DNA of 64,000 bases. Source: Mycoplasmopsis cynos (lineage in GTDB: Bacteria; Bacillota_I; Bacilli_A; Mycoplasmatales; Metamycoplasmataceae). The notes under the pieces were generated by a model. It did no database searches. It worked only from the letters and a program-made list of their open reading frames with translations, and had not been told where the DNA came from. A program made the position numbers and the translations under genes. The stretch spans positions 124,001 to 188,000 of the forward strand of contig NZ_LR214986.1 of the NCBI RefSeq assembly GCF_900660545.1, in the 5' to 3' direction. Shown piece by piece: positions 10,403-20,875 of this stretch (positions within the stretch are counted from its first letter, which is position 1; every line of letters starts with the position of its first letter).

Positions 10403-11266
10403 ATGATAAGAAGTAAAAGTTTATCTTTTTCATCAAAGATAAAAAAAGAAGTATTAATAAATGCTAAAAAACCCCTTGAGAACTTTTATTTAATAAAAGG
10501 ACTCGTTTTTTCCAATGCATCTGAAGGCGATGAGTTTTATGAACTAAATATTAAAAATGAATATATTAAGTCTAAAATAATTGCAAAGTTGCAAAAGTTA
10601 AATTTAAATTTTATTTCTGATCAAAAATGGAAATATAAAATTTTAATACCTAAAAAAACATTTGACTTTAATGAAAAAATAGCCGATAATGAATATTTAA
10701 CATTTTTTTTTGCTGGTGTTTTTTTAGGTTCTGGGAGCATTTCAAATAAAGAGTCAACATCATATCATTTAGAAATTTCTAGTTTATCACAAGAAAAATC
10801 TTATTTAATACAAAAAAAATTAAATTCTTATGAGTTTAGTTTTCATATTATCAAAAAACAACAAAGATATGTTTTGTATATTAAGAAAATTGATGAACTT
10901 TTAGATTTTTTATCAGCTATAGGTGCTAAAAAATCTTGGTTCGAGTTACAAAACTTAAAAATCGTTAGAGATAAAGAAAATGTTTTGAATCGAATTAATA
11001 ATATCGATTTTTCCAATTTACAAAAAATTGCCAATAGTTCTATAAAACATATTGATAATATTAATTATATTTTTGAAAATAACTTGATGGATTATTTTAA
11101 TGATGATCAATTAATGTTTTTTAGATTAAAAATAGAAAATCCATGATTGTCTTTGAATGATCTAGTTAGAATGCAAATTCAACAAAGTAATACAATCGTT
11201 TCAAAAAGCGGTGCAAATCATTGGTTAAGAAAGCTTGATAAGATTGTAAAAGAACATAAAAAATAA
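10403..11266 (+). CDS. whiA: WhiA-family DNA-binding protein
   Basis: The 287-residue product matches WhiA (DUF199): the FSSKIKKEV start motif, a LAGLIDADG-like N-terminal fold seen in LTFFFAGVFLGSGSISN, and a C-terminal helix-turn-helix ending around RMQIQQSNTIVSKSGANHWL. WhiA is a chromosome-binding regulator in Gram-positive bacteria linked to division and growth control, conserved in mollicutes. TGA at 11144 is Trp and separates the two parts under the standard code. The ribosome site is weak. The gene stands alone, convergent with rplT across a shared terminator. Confidence 0.9.
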
Positions 11267-11288
11267 GCAGGATATGATCTGCTTATTT
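11261..11288. terminator. Bidirectional terminator between whiA and rplT
   Basis: AAATAAGCAG and CTGCTTATTT form a perfect 10-bp stem with an 8-nt loop overlapping the whiA stop; T-rich on both strands. Confidence 0.8.
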
Positions 11289-11305
11289 TCATACATAATT
11301 GTGAA

Positions 11306-11656
11306 TTAAGCTTTTTTAGCTAATTCTATTAACATAGAAAATGTTTTTGGCTCATGTATAGCTAATTCAGATAGCATTTTACGGTTAATTGTAACATTAA
11401 CTTTTTTAAGGCCATTAATAAATTTTGAATAACTCAATCCCTCAGCTCTTGTGGCTGCATTAATACGTGAAATTCATAATTTACGGTAATTTCTTTTTAC
11501 TTGTTTTCTATCTCTGAAAGCATATGTTCATGATTTAACAACTGCTTGTTTAGCTACTTTATAACCAATTGATTTGTGTCCGAAGTAACCTTTAGCTAAT
11601 TTTAATCATTTTTTACGTCTTGCTCTTGTAACTGTTCCACCTTTAACTCTTGCCAT
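11306..11656 (-). CDS. rplT: 50S ribosomal protein L20
   Basis: L20 binds 23S rRNA early in large-subunit assembly. The 116-residue product has the family start [16 protein letters not shown], the GYFGHKS motif and [11 protein letters not shown] near the end, and matches the usual length of about 118. Two TGA codons (KKWLKL and KSWTYA) are Trp. It is the last gene of infC-rpmI-rplT, transcribed on the minus strand from a promoter upstream of infC, with a ribosome site AAGGAA ahead of the ATG. In other Firmicutes L20 represses this operon by binding its leader; a structured leader is present here too. Confidence 0.95.
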
Positions 11657-11714
11657 ATTTAATTTCCTTTCTATTTTATATAAATTAATATCTTGAAACT
11701 TAAAAGTAGCAAGA

Positions 11715-11903
11715 TTAGATTAAAGCTTTAAATCTTTTAAGGTCGCTTTTTGACATTAATACAGCTTTACGTGCATGACGTTTTTGTTTAGTTGTTTTAT
11801 TTTGTGCTAAGTGAGAACGGTAAGCTTGTTCCCTTAAAATCTTACCAGTTCCTGTAACTTTAATACGTTTTTTTAAAGCACTTTTGGTTTTCATTTTTGG
11901 CAT
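11715..11903 (-). CDS. rpmI: 50S ribosomal protein L35
   Basis: This small basic protein of 62 residues carries [18 protein letters not shown] and KKRHARK-like stretches typical of bL35, a late component near the peptidyl exit side of the 50S subunit. It sits between infC and rplT in the order conserved across bacteria. AGGAGA stands just upstream of its ATG. Confidence 0.95.
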   Translation of the reverse strand: MPKMKTKSALKKRIKVTGTGKILREQAYRSHLAQNKTTKQKRHARKAVLMSKSDLKRFKALI

Positions 11904-11943
11904 ATTATTCTCCTATAAGAAACTTTTAAAAACTTTTTAATAA

Positions 11944-12531
11944 TTATTCTGAATCGTTTTCTGTGAGTTTCTTTTCTTTTAAGTATTTAGCGATTTTGTT
12001 TTTATTTGGTTGGAGATTCATATCTAAAAAACGTTCATTAACCAGTTTAGGTTCAGTTGATTTATCTGCAATATCACTAAGTGTTGCATAAAAACGCTCC
12101 AAAACTGTTATTCCTAAGTCTTTTCTTCCTATTTCACGTCCTCTTAATTTTACAGAAACTTTAATACGATCTCCTTTAAGTAAAAATTCACGCGATTTTT
12201 TACTTTTAGTAAGCAAGTCATTTTCACCAATTAAAGGAGTTAAACGAATTTCTCTATTTTGAATATTTGTTTGTTTTTCTTTAATTTCTTTTTGCTTTTT
12301 CTTTCTATCGTATTTAAATTTTCCATAATCTAGAATTCTAGCAATAGGCTTTGGATCTACACTTATTAAAACAAGATCCATTTTTTGACTTATAGCCAAT
12401 TCAAGTGCTTCTGATTTTGATTTAACACCAAGTTTTTCACCATTTGAGTCAAGTAAAAATAACTTTTGATATGGAATATTGTTATTAACATAATGCTCAG
12501 AAGCTGGCTTTTTTCTTTTATCTGATTGAAT
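11944..12531 (-). CDS. infC: Translation initiation factor IF-3, AUU start
   Basis: IF-3 keeps ribosomal subunits apart and checks start codons. The product has the N-domain NNNIPYQKLFLLDSNGEKLG, the linker PKPIARILDYGKFKYD, and the C-domain with IKVSVKLRGREIG. No ATG, GTG or TTG is available at the N-terminus. The ribosome site AAGGAG is followed in frame by three ATT codons (12535-12537, 12532-12534, 12529-12531). The third, 8 nt from the site, is chosen, giving 195 residues; the second is almost as good. The in-frame ATG at 12399 lies inside the conserved N-domain and is not the start. AUU starts are a known autoregulatory feature of infC. Confidence 0.93.
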   Translation of the reverse strand: MQSDKRKKPASEHYVNNNIPYQKLFLLDSNGEKLGVKSKSEALELAISQKMDLVLISVDPKPIARILDYGKFKYDRKKKQKEIKEKQTNIQNREIRLTPLIGENDLLTKSKKSREFLLKGDRIKVSVKLRGREIGRKDLGITVLERFYATLSDIADKSTEPKLVNERFLDMNLQPNKNKIAKYLKEKKLTENDSE

Positions 12532-12540
12532 AATAATTTC

Positions 12541-12665
12541 TCCTTAAATAACTATAAAAGTTGTCGCTCACTTACCTACCAAAAAAGACATCAAAATTGA
12601 TGTATTTAATTGTAGCAAAACCCAAGGCTATGACCATCAGGTGAGAAGTGATTCTACTTTCTGCA
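12541..12665 (-). promoter_or_regulatory. Structured leader of infC-rpmI-rplT
   Basis: On the minus strand TCACTTCTCACCT (12651-12639) can pair with AGGTAAGTGA (12577-12568): two helices of 6 and 4 bp separated by a 3-nt CTC bulge, closing a 60-nt region that contains a local hairpin ACATCA/TGATGT. The position directly before infC and the long-range pairing resemble the L20-binding leaders of Firmicutes. Regulation by L20 is an inference; the pairing is visible. Confidence 0.6.
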
Positions 12666-12886
12666 ATTAAATAAATATTGCTTATTTATTTTATCATAAT
12701 ATTGACATTTATTTTTATATCTTATTAAATTTTTTTATATGTGATATGTAGTGTTTTAAGACGGGAATTTGTAAAAAAATAAAATAATATTTTAACTTAT
12801 ATTTATTCTAATTTAAGAGCACTAAATTGAAAATGTGATAAAATTTTGTTAATGTTTATTGGCCTAATTGACCTAAAAGGAGTGCT

Positions 12887-14236
12887 ATGTTTAAAAAAGT
12901 AAAAGGAACTAAAGATTATTCGCCTGTTGAATTATTTATGAGAAATGTAGTTACAAGTATTTTTGTAGATAAAGTAAGAAAATCAGGTTTTTTAGAAATA
13001 GAAACCCCAATAATTGAACCTCTTGAACTTTTTAAAAGAAGCTCTGAGCAATCAGAAATTGTAAAAAAAGAAATGTTTGAATTTTCTGATAAAGCAAATA
13101 GAAATTTAGTTTTAAGACCAGAAGGCACTGCTTCATTTATTAGAGCTTATGTTGAAAATAAGTGATTTAGCTTGCCGAATCAAAAATTTTATTATTATGG
13201 CCCTATGTTTCGTTATGAACAACCACAAAAGGGACGTTATCGTCAGTTTTATCAGGCAGGTATTGAGATTGTTGGAGAAAAAAATTATCTTAAAGATGTT
13301 GAAGCTATTTATTTAGGAGCCACTATATTATTAGAATTAGAATTACCATATATTTTGAAAATAAACTCAATTGGTGATGAAGCTTCTAGAGCAAAATACC
13401 AAGAAGATTTAAAAAAATATTTACTTCCTTTTAAAGATCAGTTATCTGATATTTCGAAAGAAAGATTAGATTCAGGGAAAGTTTTAAGAATTTTGGATGA
13501 TAAAGTTGATTCCAAACTTGATTTTATGAAGAATGCCCCTAAAATTTCTGATTATTTATCTGAAGAATCAAAAACATATTTTAATAATGTACAAAACTCT
13601 TTAGATGATTTGGGTATTCCTTTTATAGTCTCAAATGATTTAGTTAGAGGTCTTGATTATTATGATGAAATTGTTTTTGAATTTGTTTATGATACAAATA
13701 ATAAAAGTTCTCAATCAACAATTATTGGTGGGGGAAGATATTCAAACTTAATAAGTGATTTAGGCGGTCCTAATTTATCAAGTGTTGGTTTTGGTTTAGG
13801 AATTGATCGTTTGGTTGATTATTTGACAAGTTTAGAGATATTTGAAAAAGATTTTTTTGAGCATTCTGTAAATAGTTTTGATATTTATATTGCTTCAACA
13901 ATGAATGAAGAAAATGTCAATATTTTATTTAAAAAGTTCTATACACCATTAATAGATATAAGCGGTATTGATTTATATTTTGAATATGATGTTATAAAAT
14001 CAAATAAAGCATATGAAAGAGCTAAAAAATATCAAGCTAAAATAATGATTAGTGATGATGTTAAATATAAAGACCTATTTTTTGCTAAAAATCTTATAAC
14101 TAATGAAAAAATATACTTTGCTAAAAACGAGGAAGGATTGAGAACTTTATTTGAATTTTTCCTTGAATGTGAGGAACTGGATCGAATAAATGAAGAAGAA
14201 TTATATGATTTGATAGAAGGTGATGAAGATGAATAA
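12887..14236 (+). CDS. hisS: Histidyl-tRNA synthetase
   Basis: This class II synthetase charges tRNA-His. The 449-residue product shows KGTKDYSP at the start, motif 2 (FRYEQPQKGRYRQFYQ), the histidine loops VRGLDYY and GGGRYSNL, and motif 3 GFGLGIDRL, followed by an anticodon-binding domain and an acidic tail. TGA at 13163 is Trp. AAAGGAG precedes the ATG by a good distance. It forms a two-gene operon with aspS, whose ATG lies inside the hisS end (8-nt overlap). No T-box element was seen upstream. Confidence 0.96.
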
Positions 14237-15938
14237 AAATATAAACAATAATGAGTTAAGACCTTCTGACTTAGGTAAAATGGTTAGACTTTATGGTTGA
14301 GTGCAAAATAAAAGAAAATTTGGTGAATTAAATTTTGTTGATTTAAGAGATAAATTTGGAATAACACAATTAGTATTTAATTCACCAATTACATTTACAA
14401 AAGAGTCTGTCTTGGAAGTATATGGAGAAGTTGTTTTAAGAAAAGATATTAATAGAGATATCGCTACTGGTGAGATAGAAATTTTGGTAAAAGAGTATAA
14501 AGTGTTATCGCAAGCGGTGAATGAACTGCCATTTCAAATTAGAGATGATATTGATGTTAAAGAAGAATTAAGACTTCAAAATCGTTTTTTAGATTTAAGA
14601 AGACCGATAATGCAAAAAACTATTGCATTAAGAAATAAAGTTATTTTTGCAATAAGGGAATTTTTGCAAAATGAGAATTTTTTAGAAATAGAAACTCCTA
14701 TTTTATCAAAAGCAACTCCAGAAGGAGCAAGAGATTTTTTAGTACCTACTAGAAAAGAAAATAGTTTTTATGCACTCCCGCAAAGTCCACAATTATTTAA
14801 GCAATTGTTAATGATTTCTGGCTTTGAAAAATATTTCCAAATTGCTAGATGTTTTCGTGATGAAGACTCAAGAAAAGATCGACAACCTGAATTTACTCAA
14901 TTAGATGTTGAAATTAGTTTTAATGATGTTGAAGTACTTCAAACATATATTGAAAAAATGTTTCAACATGTGATGAAAAAAGTCTTAAATATTGATATTA
15001 AAATTCCTTTTGAGCGAATTGAATATGATGAATGTATTTCAAAATATGGAACAGATAAACCAGATTTTAGATATCAAAATATAATTGTTGATATTAATAA
15101 CTTTTGTAATAATACTGAGTTTAATATAATTAAAAATGCTCCATCAAAAAGATTATTGAAAATAAATGAAAAAATAACTAAAAAAGAATTTAAGATTTTA
15201 GAAGAAATAGCTAAGAAAAATGGAGTAAATGCTTTATTTTACTTTGTAGTTGAAAATAATGAAATTGTGCATTCTAATTTTGCTTCAAAAGTGTTGAATG
15301 AAGTGAATTTATTGGTAAAAACCTATGAAGATAAGGCTGATGGTTCATACTTTATAACTGCAAATAAATATGATAAAGCATCCCAAGCTCTTGGGGCGAT
15401 AAGAGTTGAACTTAATTCATGATATCATTGGGCAAAAGAATCATTTGATTTTAAATGAGTAACCAAGTTCCCGATGTTTGAATATGATGAAGAGTCAAAC
15501 ACTTGAGCAGCAGCACATCATCCATTTACTCAATTTGATCATTCATTAGATGAAGTTCAAAAATTAGATAAATCAAAAATTAAAGCAAAGAGTTATGATT
15601 TAGTAATGAATGGTTTTGAATTAGGTTCAGGTTCTGCAAGAATTTTTGATGCAAAAACACAAGAATATGTTTTTGATCTAATTGGATTAGATAAAAATGC
15701 ACAGAAAAGCAAATTCAGTTTCTTTTTAAAGGCCTTTGAATATGGAGTTCCGCCTCACTGTGGTATTGGATTAGGGATAGATAGAATAATTATGCTTTTA
15801 GCAGGTCACACTACAATACGTGATGTTATTGCATTTCCTAAAAATTCAAAAAATGAAGACATTTTTACAGGTGCTCCGTCAAGTGTTGGTGAGGAACAAT
15901 TGGATGAACTTTATTTAGATATTAAATCTAAACAATAA
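14229..15938 (+). CDS. aspS: Aspartyl-tRNA synthetase
   Basis: This class II synthetase has 569 residues: an N-terminal OB-fold ([21 protein letters not shown]), motif 1 ([20 protein letters not shown]), the QSPQLFKQ aspartate loop, motif 2 ([20 protein letters not shown]), an inserted GAD-type domain at about 270-390, and motif 3 ([11 protein letters not shown]). The start at 14229 adds the strand that begins the OB-fold and overlaps hisS, so translation is probably coupled. Several TGA codons (for example 14298, 15420) are Trp. The ELGSGSARI loop is a small variation on the usual ELGGGSIRI. Confidence 0.96.
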
Positions 15939-15943
15939 AAGAT

Positions 15944-15975
15944 AAAACAAAAACCACTTTAGTGGTTTTTGTTTT
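15944..15975. terminator. Bidirectional terminator after aspS
   Basis: The 15-nt arms AAAACAAAAACCACT and AGTGGTTTTTGTTTT have a two-base loop. It lies between aspS and the convergent permease gene, whose stop is within the 3' arm. Confidence 0.85.
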
Positions 15976-16924
15976 ATCTTTTGGACTTATCATAAGGAAT
16001 ACCGGCCGCAGCTGGCCCAGCGGAATTTCGACTAGAAGCGACCATAATAATAAGTGTTACTAAGTAAGGTAAGATAGTTAATAAGTCTTTGTAAAGTGCT
16101 AATTCATTTCCTAAGACATTTAATCCATATTCTGAGAATGATAATAAGAATGAAAAGAATAAAGAAATAACAACACTTAATGAAATTCTTCATCTTGAGG
16201 TTATCATAATAGCTAATGCAATAAATCCAAACCCTTTGATATCTTTTGTATTAGCAAAAATGGTAACTTCATTTTGTGCAAAGAAACTACCAGCAATTCC
16301 AGCAACAGCACTTGCAATAAGCAAAGCTTGTCATTTTACTCTATTTACATTAATACCAGCTACATCAGCGGCTTGTGGATTTTCACCAACTGATCTAAAT
16401 CTTAATCCTCATCTAGTTTTTCTTAAGGCAAATCAAGAACCAAAAGCGATGATTATTACTAAAAATGTTTTTAAAGAAATGATATTTTTAAATGATCCAA
16501 CTTCTGATGATCAAGCTAATTCGCGTCTTTTTAAAATTGAATCAATTGTAGTTCCGCCTCCTTGATGACGACTTGTGATGTATAAAACCACAACTGATAC
16601 AACACCTAAGGCTAAAATATTAATAGCAAATCCAGAAATTGTTTGGTCAGATTTAAGTTTTACAGTAGCTAAACCGAATAACAAACCAAATAACATTGTT
16701 CCAAGTACTGTGATAACAGTGAGCGCTATTTGTGATCACATACTTGTTATCTTTAAAAAGTCAGTGAATATTACACTAGAAATTGCATATATAGTGGCTC
16801 CAAAGATCATAAACCCATTAATAGCAATGTTTACTATTCCAGCTCTTTCAGAGAAAATTCCAGAAATTGTTCCTAACATTAAGATGCAGAAGAAAAATAT
16901 AGCATATCCAATAACTAATTCCAT
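15974..16924 (-). CDS. BMP-type ABC importer, second permease (YufQ/NupQ-like)
   Basis: The 316-residue polytopic protein belongs to the branched-chain/ribose-type permease family. It has LGTISGIFSERAGIVNIAING near the N-terminus, the GLLFGL segment, and the coupling-helix region GLRFRSVGENPQAADVAGI that contacts the ATPase. It is encoded last in the importer operon and its ATG overlaps the preceding permease stop (TAATG). It should form a heterodimeric channel with the neighbouring permease, taking up nucleosides or a related solute delivered by the lipoprotein at 20876-22201. TGA codons at 16563 and 16737 regions are Trp. Substrate is inferred from family membership only. Confidence 0.9.
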
Positions 16925-18549
16925 TATTTTTCTCCTTCTATGATAGGTTCTTTTATTTTAAATATAGTTTTATATTTAGTTAAAACCTTTTTATTAAAAT
17001 CAAGGAATAATGTTTCTTTTAAAATAGCAAAATTACGTTTTCTATTTTTAACTTGTGTTTTATATTTATTCTTCTCATCATAATAAATATTTAAACCTTT
17101 TTCTTGTTTAATTTTATTAAAGTCATATTTTTGTTGTGATAAAGATGAATATAGTTCAAGCAGTTGATCATCTGAAAGATCTTTTGAATTTTTTATTTGT
17201 TCATAAACTTTATCTTCATATATTTTTTTATCTTTTTTAAAGCTTCAGTAAAGAGATAAATGATTAAATCAAAAACTAATTAATTTGAATCTTTGAGGTA
17301 AGATGTATTTAAACTTACTAATATGATAGGTTTTAAAATTACATCAGTAAGTTTTGTTTGTCATAAGATAACTGTATTTAATCATTGTTCTCATTAACCT
17401 AAATTTATAGAAAATTATTGCTAAAGCAGACATAAAAATGATAATACCAGTGATGATTGGGAAGAAGTCGGTTGTAATTCTTTCTGAACCATCTTTTAAT
17501 GAAAAACCAATTTGTGAAGTATTTATAAATGAATATATAATGGATGTTAAAACTACTCCAATTGGGCTATTTAAAGCGATTAAAGCAATAGCGATAGCTT
17601 CAAATCCAATTGCGATCGGAACTCCTTTTGCCTCATAGGTCTTATTTTTAAGGATAATTAAAAAGAATCCTGCAATCCCAGATAATGCACCTGAAATGCT
17701 CATAATAGTAATAATTAATAATTTTTCATTAACCCCAACATATTTAGCATTAGTCTTATTTAAACCTACCATTTTAATTTTGTATCCTAATGCTGTTTTG
17801 CTATAAATAAATCAGATTAAGAATACTAAAACAGCTAATAAAGCAATTCCAATATAAATAAAGATGTATTGTGTGTCTATTGAAACATTAATAAGCTTTG
17901 TACCACTAATATCATCAAAATAACTTCTTACTTTTGGATCATTTCCAAAAACTTTATTTGATAATGTGAATAAATATCTTCCTAAAAAAGCAATAATCCA
18001 GTTTAAAAAGATTGTTGAAATAACTTCGTGTACATTAAAAAATGCTTTTAAAATTCCTGATATCATACCGATGAACATTCCAAGAATAATAAATATAAAG
18101 AACATTCCAATTAAGAATTGTAATGATATATTAGAAGTATCTAATCTAAAAATAATTAATATTGTAAAGAATATAATAACAGGGAAAGACATTTGCCCAG
18201 ATACCCCAATATTAAATAACCCTGATTTAAATCCGATGGATATTGCTAAACCTGAAAAAGCAAAGAAAATAAAGAAAAGAAGAAAATCAATTCTATTACC
18301 TGGCCTAGTAGCGATTTCTAATATATATTCTAAAAATGTAAATATGTTAGTATCTTGAGCATCTTTTCCAGTGCTTCCGATAATTCAATAAATAATCGAA
18401 GCAATTAATAATCCAAAGAAAACAGCCCAAAATGATGCGAAAATTTTTCTTCTAGAATTTTGCTTATCTTCAAACATAAAGAAACGTCTAGCTTTTTCTG
18501 TGATATTAATAAAAGAATTATTAGAATATTGATTATCAATACTTTTCAT
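16924..18549 (-). CDS. BMP-type ABC importer, first permease with C-terminal extension (YufP/NupP-like)
   Basis: Of 541 residues, about 60-400 form the usual polytopic core (GLAISIGFKSGLFNIGVSGQ, NVHEVISTIFLNWI, MVGLNKTNAKYVGVN). From about residue 403 on, roughly 140 residues are a charged, soluble Lys/Asp/Tyr-rich extension absent from ordinary YufP proteins, which are about 350-380 long. The join falls at the TGA (Trp) at 17344. The N-terminal 45 residues are also cytoplasmic and charged. The start is set by GAGAAAGGAGG ahead of ATG 18547-18549; the ATG overlaps the ATPase stop. It pairs with the downstream permease. The role of the extension is unknown. Confidence 0.88.
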
Positions 18550-20801
18550 TACTTTCCTCCTTTCTCATTTTTATTTTTATGAGCCATATAAACTCCAATT
18601 TCTGTTCTGGTAAGATCTTTTGCATCTTTTACTGTTAATATTTCGCCGGTGTTAATAACTGCAATTTTATCTGCAAGGGCTAAAACTTCATCTAATTCAT
18701 ATGAAATAAGTAAGATAGCCTTTCCGTTTTGCTTTTCTTTGAGAATCTGTTCATGAATGTTATGAATTGCTCCAACATCAAGACCACGAGTAGGTTGAAC
18801 AATTAAGATAAAATCATGTGGAGAATTCATTTCACGTCCAACAATAAATTTTTGTTGGTTACCACCAGAAAGTTGGCGTGATTGTGAATAACCATTTCTG
18901 GCTCCACGAACATCATAAAGTTGAATGATTTTTTCATTATCTTTTTGAATATTTTTATCTCTGAATATTCCAAATTTTACATACCTTGTATCTCATAACC
19001 TACGAATTACAGTGTTATATTTAATGTTGTAATCTAAGATTAATCCATGTTTATGTCTATCGCTTGGAATGAATGAGAATCCTAATTTTGAAATTTCATA
19101 AACTGAAAGATTTTCTAATTCAATATGATTTTTATTTGACTCATTATCAAATTTGAATTTTTTTTCATTAATAATAAAGTATCAAATTAGAAATGTTAAG
19201 ATTGCTAGTAGTAGGCATAAAATTATCACATAGAAAATTGTATAATCAAATAATTGAGCTAAACCAAAACGAGTTGCTAATCCTAAAATTGAACTAAGAA
19301 TAAATGCAGCTGCATAAAAACTAGTAACAAGTGTGCTAAAAATGATATGAATAATTAAATTACATTTTGATAATAACTTAACTTTTTTGATCGAAACATA
19401 AATGAAAACTAAAAATCAACCAACTAATACAGAATTAATTATCATTAAAAACATCATTATAGGTGTTATTATAGTAATGTTATTTGTTATTAAACCTACA
19501 ACATTAAGGATAATGATAAGCATTAATATTGATATTGTATACACCTTGATCATTAAAAACAATTGTTTTGTTTTACTTGATGTTCCTTCTAAAAGCGTAT
19601 TATCAAGATTATGTCTTGCTTTAAACTGGTTTGAAATAATATTTGTACCTAATATTAAAAAACCAAAGTATAAGAAGGCACCCATTATTTTGTAAATTGC
19701 ATTTATATCTGGTGCATTAGGATTAAGAACCATAAGAGTTGTTGCAATTATAAATAGTAAAATAGAACATATTGATTTAGCGATTGTTTTAGTTTTGTTT
19801 TCTTTATTAATTTTAGTTATTTTTTCTCTAATTAAATCTGTTTTAGTTAGTTTAATCGAACCTGAGGTTGGTTTTTTCATACCACTTAACACATATTCAA
19901 GATCAGTTTGTCCATTTCCTTCAACTCCAGCGATAGCCAAAATTTCACCACTTTTTATTTGTAATGAAACATTTTTAAGTGGCTTACTTCCAGAAGTGGA
20001 AACGTTTTGAATGTCAAGGATAACTTGATTTCTTGATGTATCTGAATATATATTTCTAGCATTTTCAACATCTCCACCAACCATTTTGTTTGCCATTTCA
20101 TGAATTGAAACATCTTTAACAACAAAGTTACCTGTCACAACACCATGGCGTAAAACGGTTGCATTATCAGCTACTTCTTTTATTTCTGCTAGTTTATGAG
20201 AAATGAATAAAATTGTTTTGCCTTGCTTTTTAAATGTTTTGAACGTTTCAAGTAAGCCGGTTATTTCTTGGTCTGTAAGAACAGCTGTTGGCTCATCAAA
20301 AATTAAAATATCTGAATCCCGATATAACATTTTCATTATTTCAACTTTTTGCTGAGTAGCAACAGTTTCTGTACCTGTTTTTTTATTTAAATCAAAATGA
20401 AGGTTAAATTTATTTTGAATTGTTTTAATCTTCTTAATAGCAGGTTCATAATTAATTACTCTAGTTGTTTTGTTATATTCTTCTGACCCTAATACAATGT
20501 TTTCGAGGTTAGTATAAACATCCACTAACTTAAAGTGTTGGTGAACCATACCAATACCAAGATGATTTGCATCATTAGGACCCTTAATCACAACTTCTTT
20601 ATCATTAATTTTAATAACTCCATCATCTGGCTCATATAAACCAAATAAAATTGACATTAAAGTACTTTTTCCAGCACCATTTTCACCAATTAAAGCATGA
20701 ATGGTCCCTTTTTGTACTTCAAAGCTAATGTTTTGATTCGCCTTTATTGCGCCAAAATATTTTGAAATATTAAGGAATTCAATTGCATTTTCTTTTTTCA
20801 A
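18549..20801 (-). CDS. BMP-type ABC importer ATPase with inserted membrane domain (YufO/NupO-like)
   Basis: This is a tandem-ATPase subunit of about 750 residues; ordinary family members are about 510. NBD1 has GENGAGKST, DILIFDEPTAVL and LFISHKLAEI. NBD2 begins normally (GVEGNGQTDLEYVLSGMKKP) but after SGSIKL about 240 residues intervene, with about six strongly hydrophobic segments (for example SILLFIIATTLMVLNP and YVIILCLLLAILTFLIWYFI) at residues 335-550. NBD2 then resumes with SKLGFSFIPSDRHKHG, LSGGNQQKF and QPTRGLDVGAI. The start is taken as TTG (20799-20801) because AAAGGAGG lies just before it; an in-frame ATG at 20825 has no ribosome site. The ATPase should drive the two permeases; the insertion would tether it to the membrane. 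Confidence 0.88.
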
Positions 20802-20875
20802 ATTGCCTCCTTTCAATTTTTTCATTTTATATGAGTATAAAAAACAGATTAAAGCGGTTTTTTATTCAAATTTTA

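Noticed and set aside
12399-12401. ATG at 12399 as infC start
   Set aside because: It would remove the conserved IF-3 N-domain, which is plainly encoded upstream behind an AAGGAG site with AUU starts.
12666-12886. T-box riboswitch upstream of hisS
   Set aside because: I looked for the T-box sequence and specifier hairpin before hisS, alaS and gltX and saw neither.
16236-18358. Plus-strand open frames within the permease region
   Set aside because: They mirror the minus-strand permease genes, lack family motifs and ribosome sites, and have unlikely compositions (Ile/Pro/Ala/Lys shadows).
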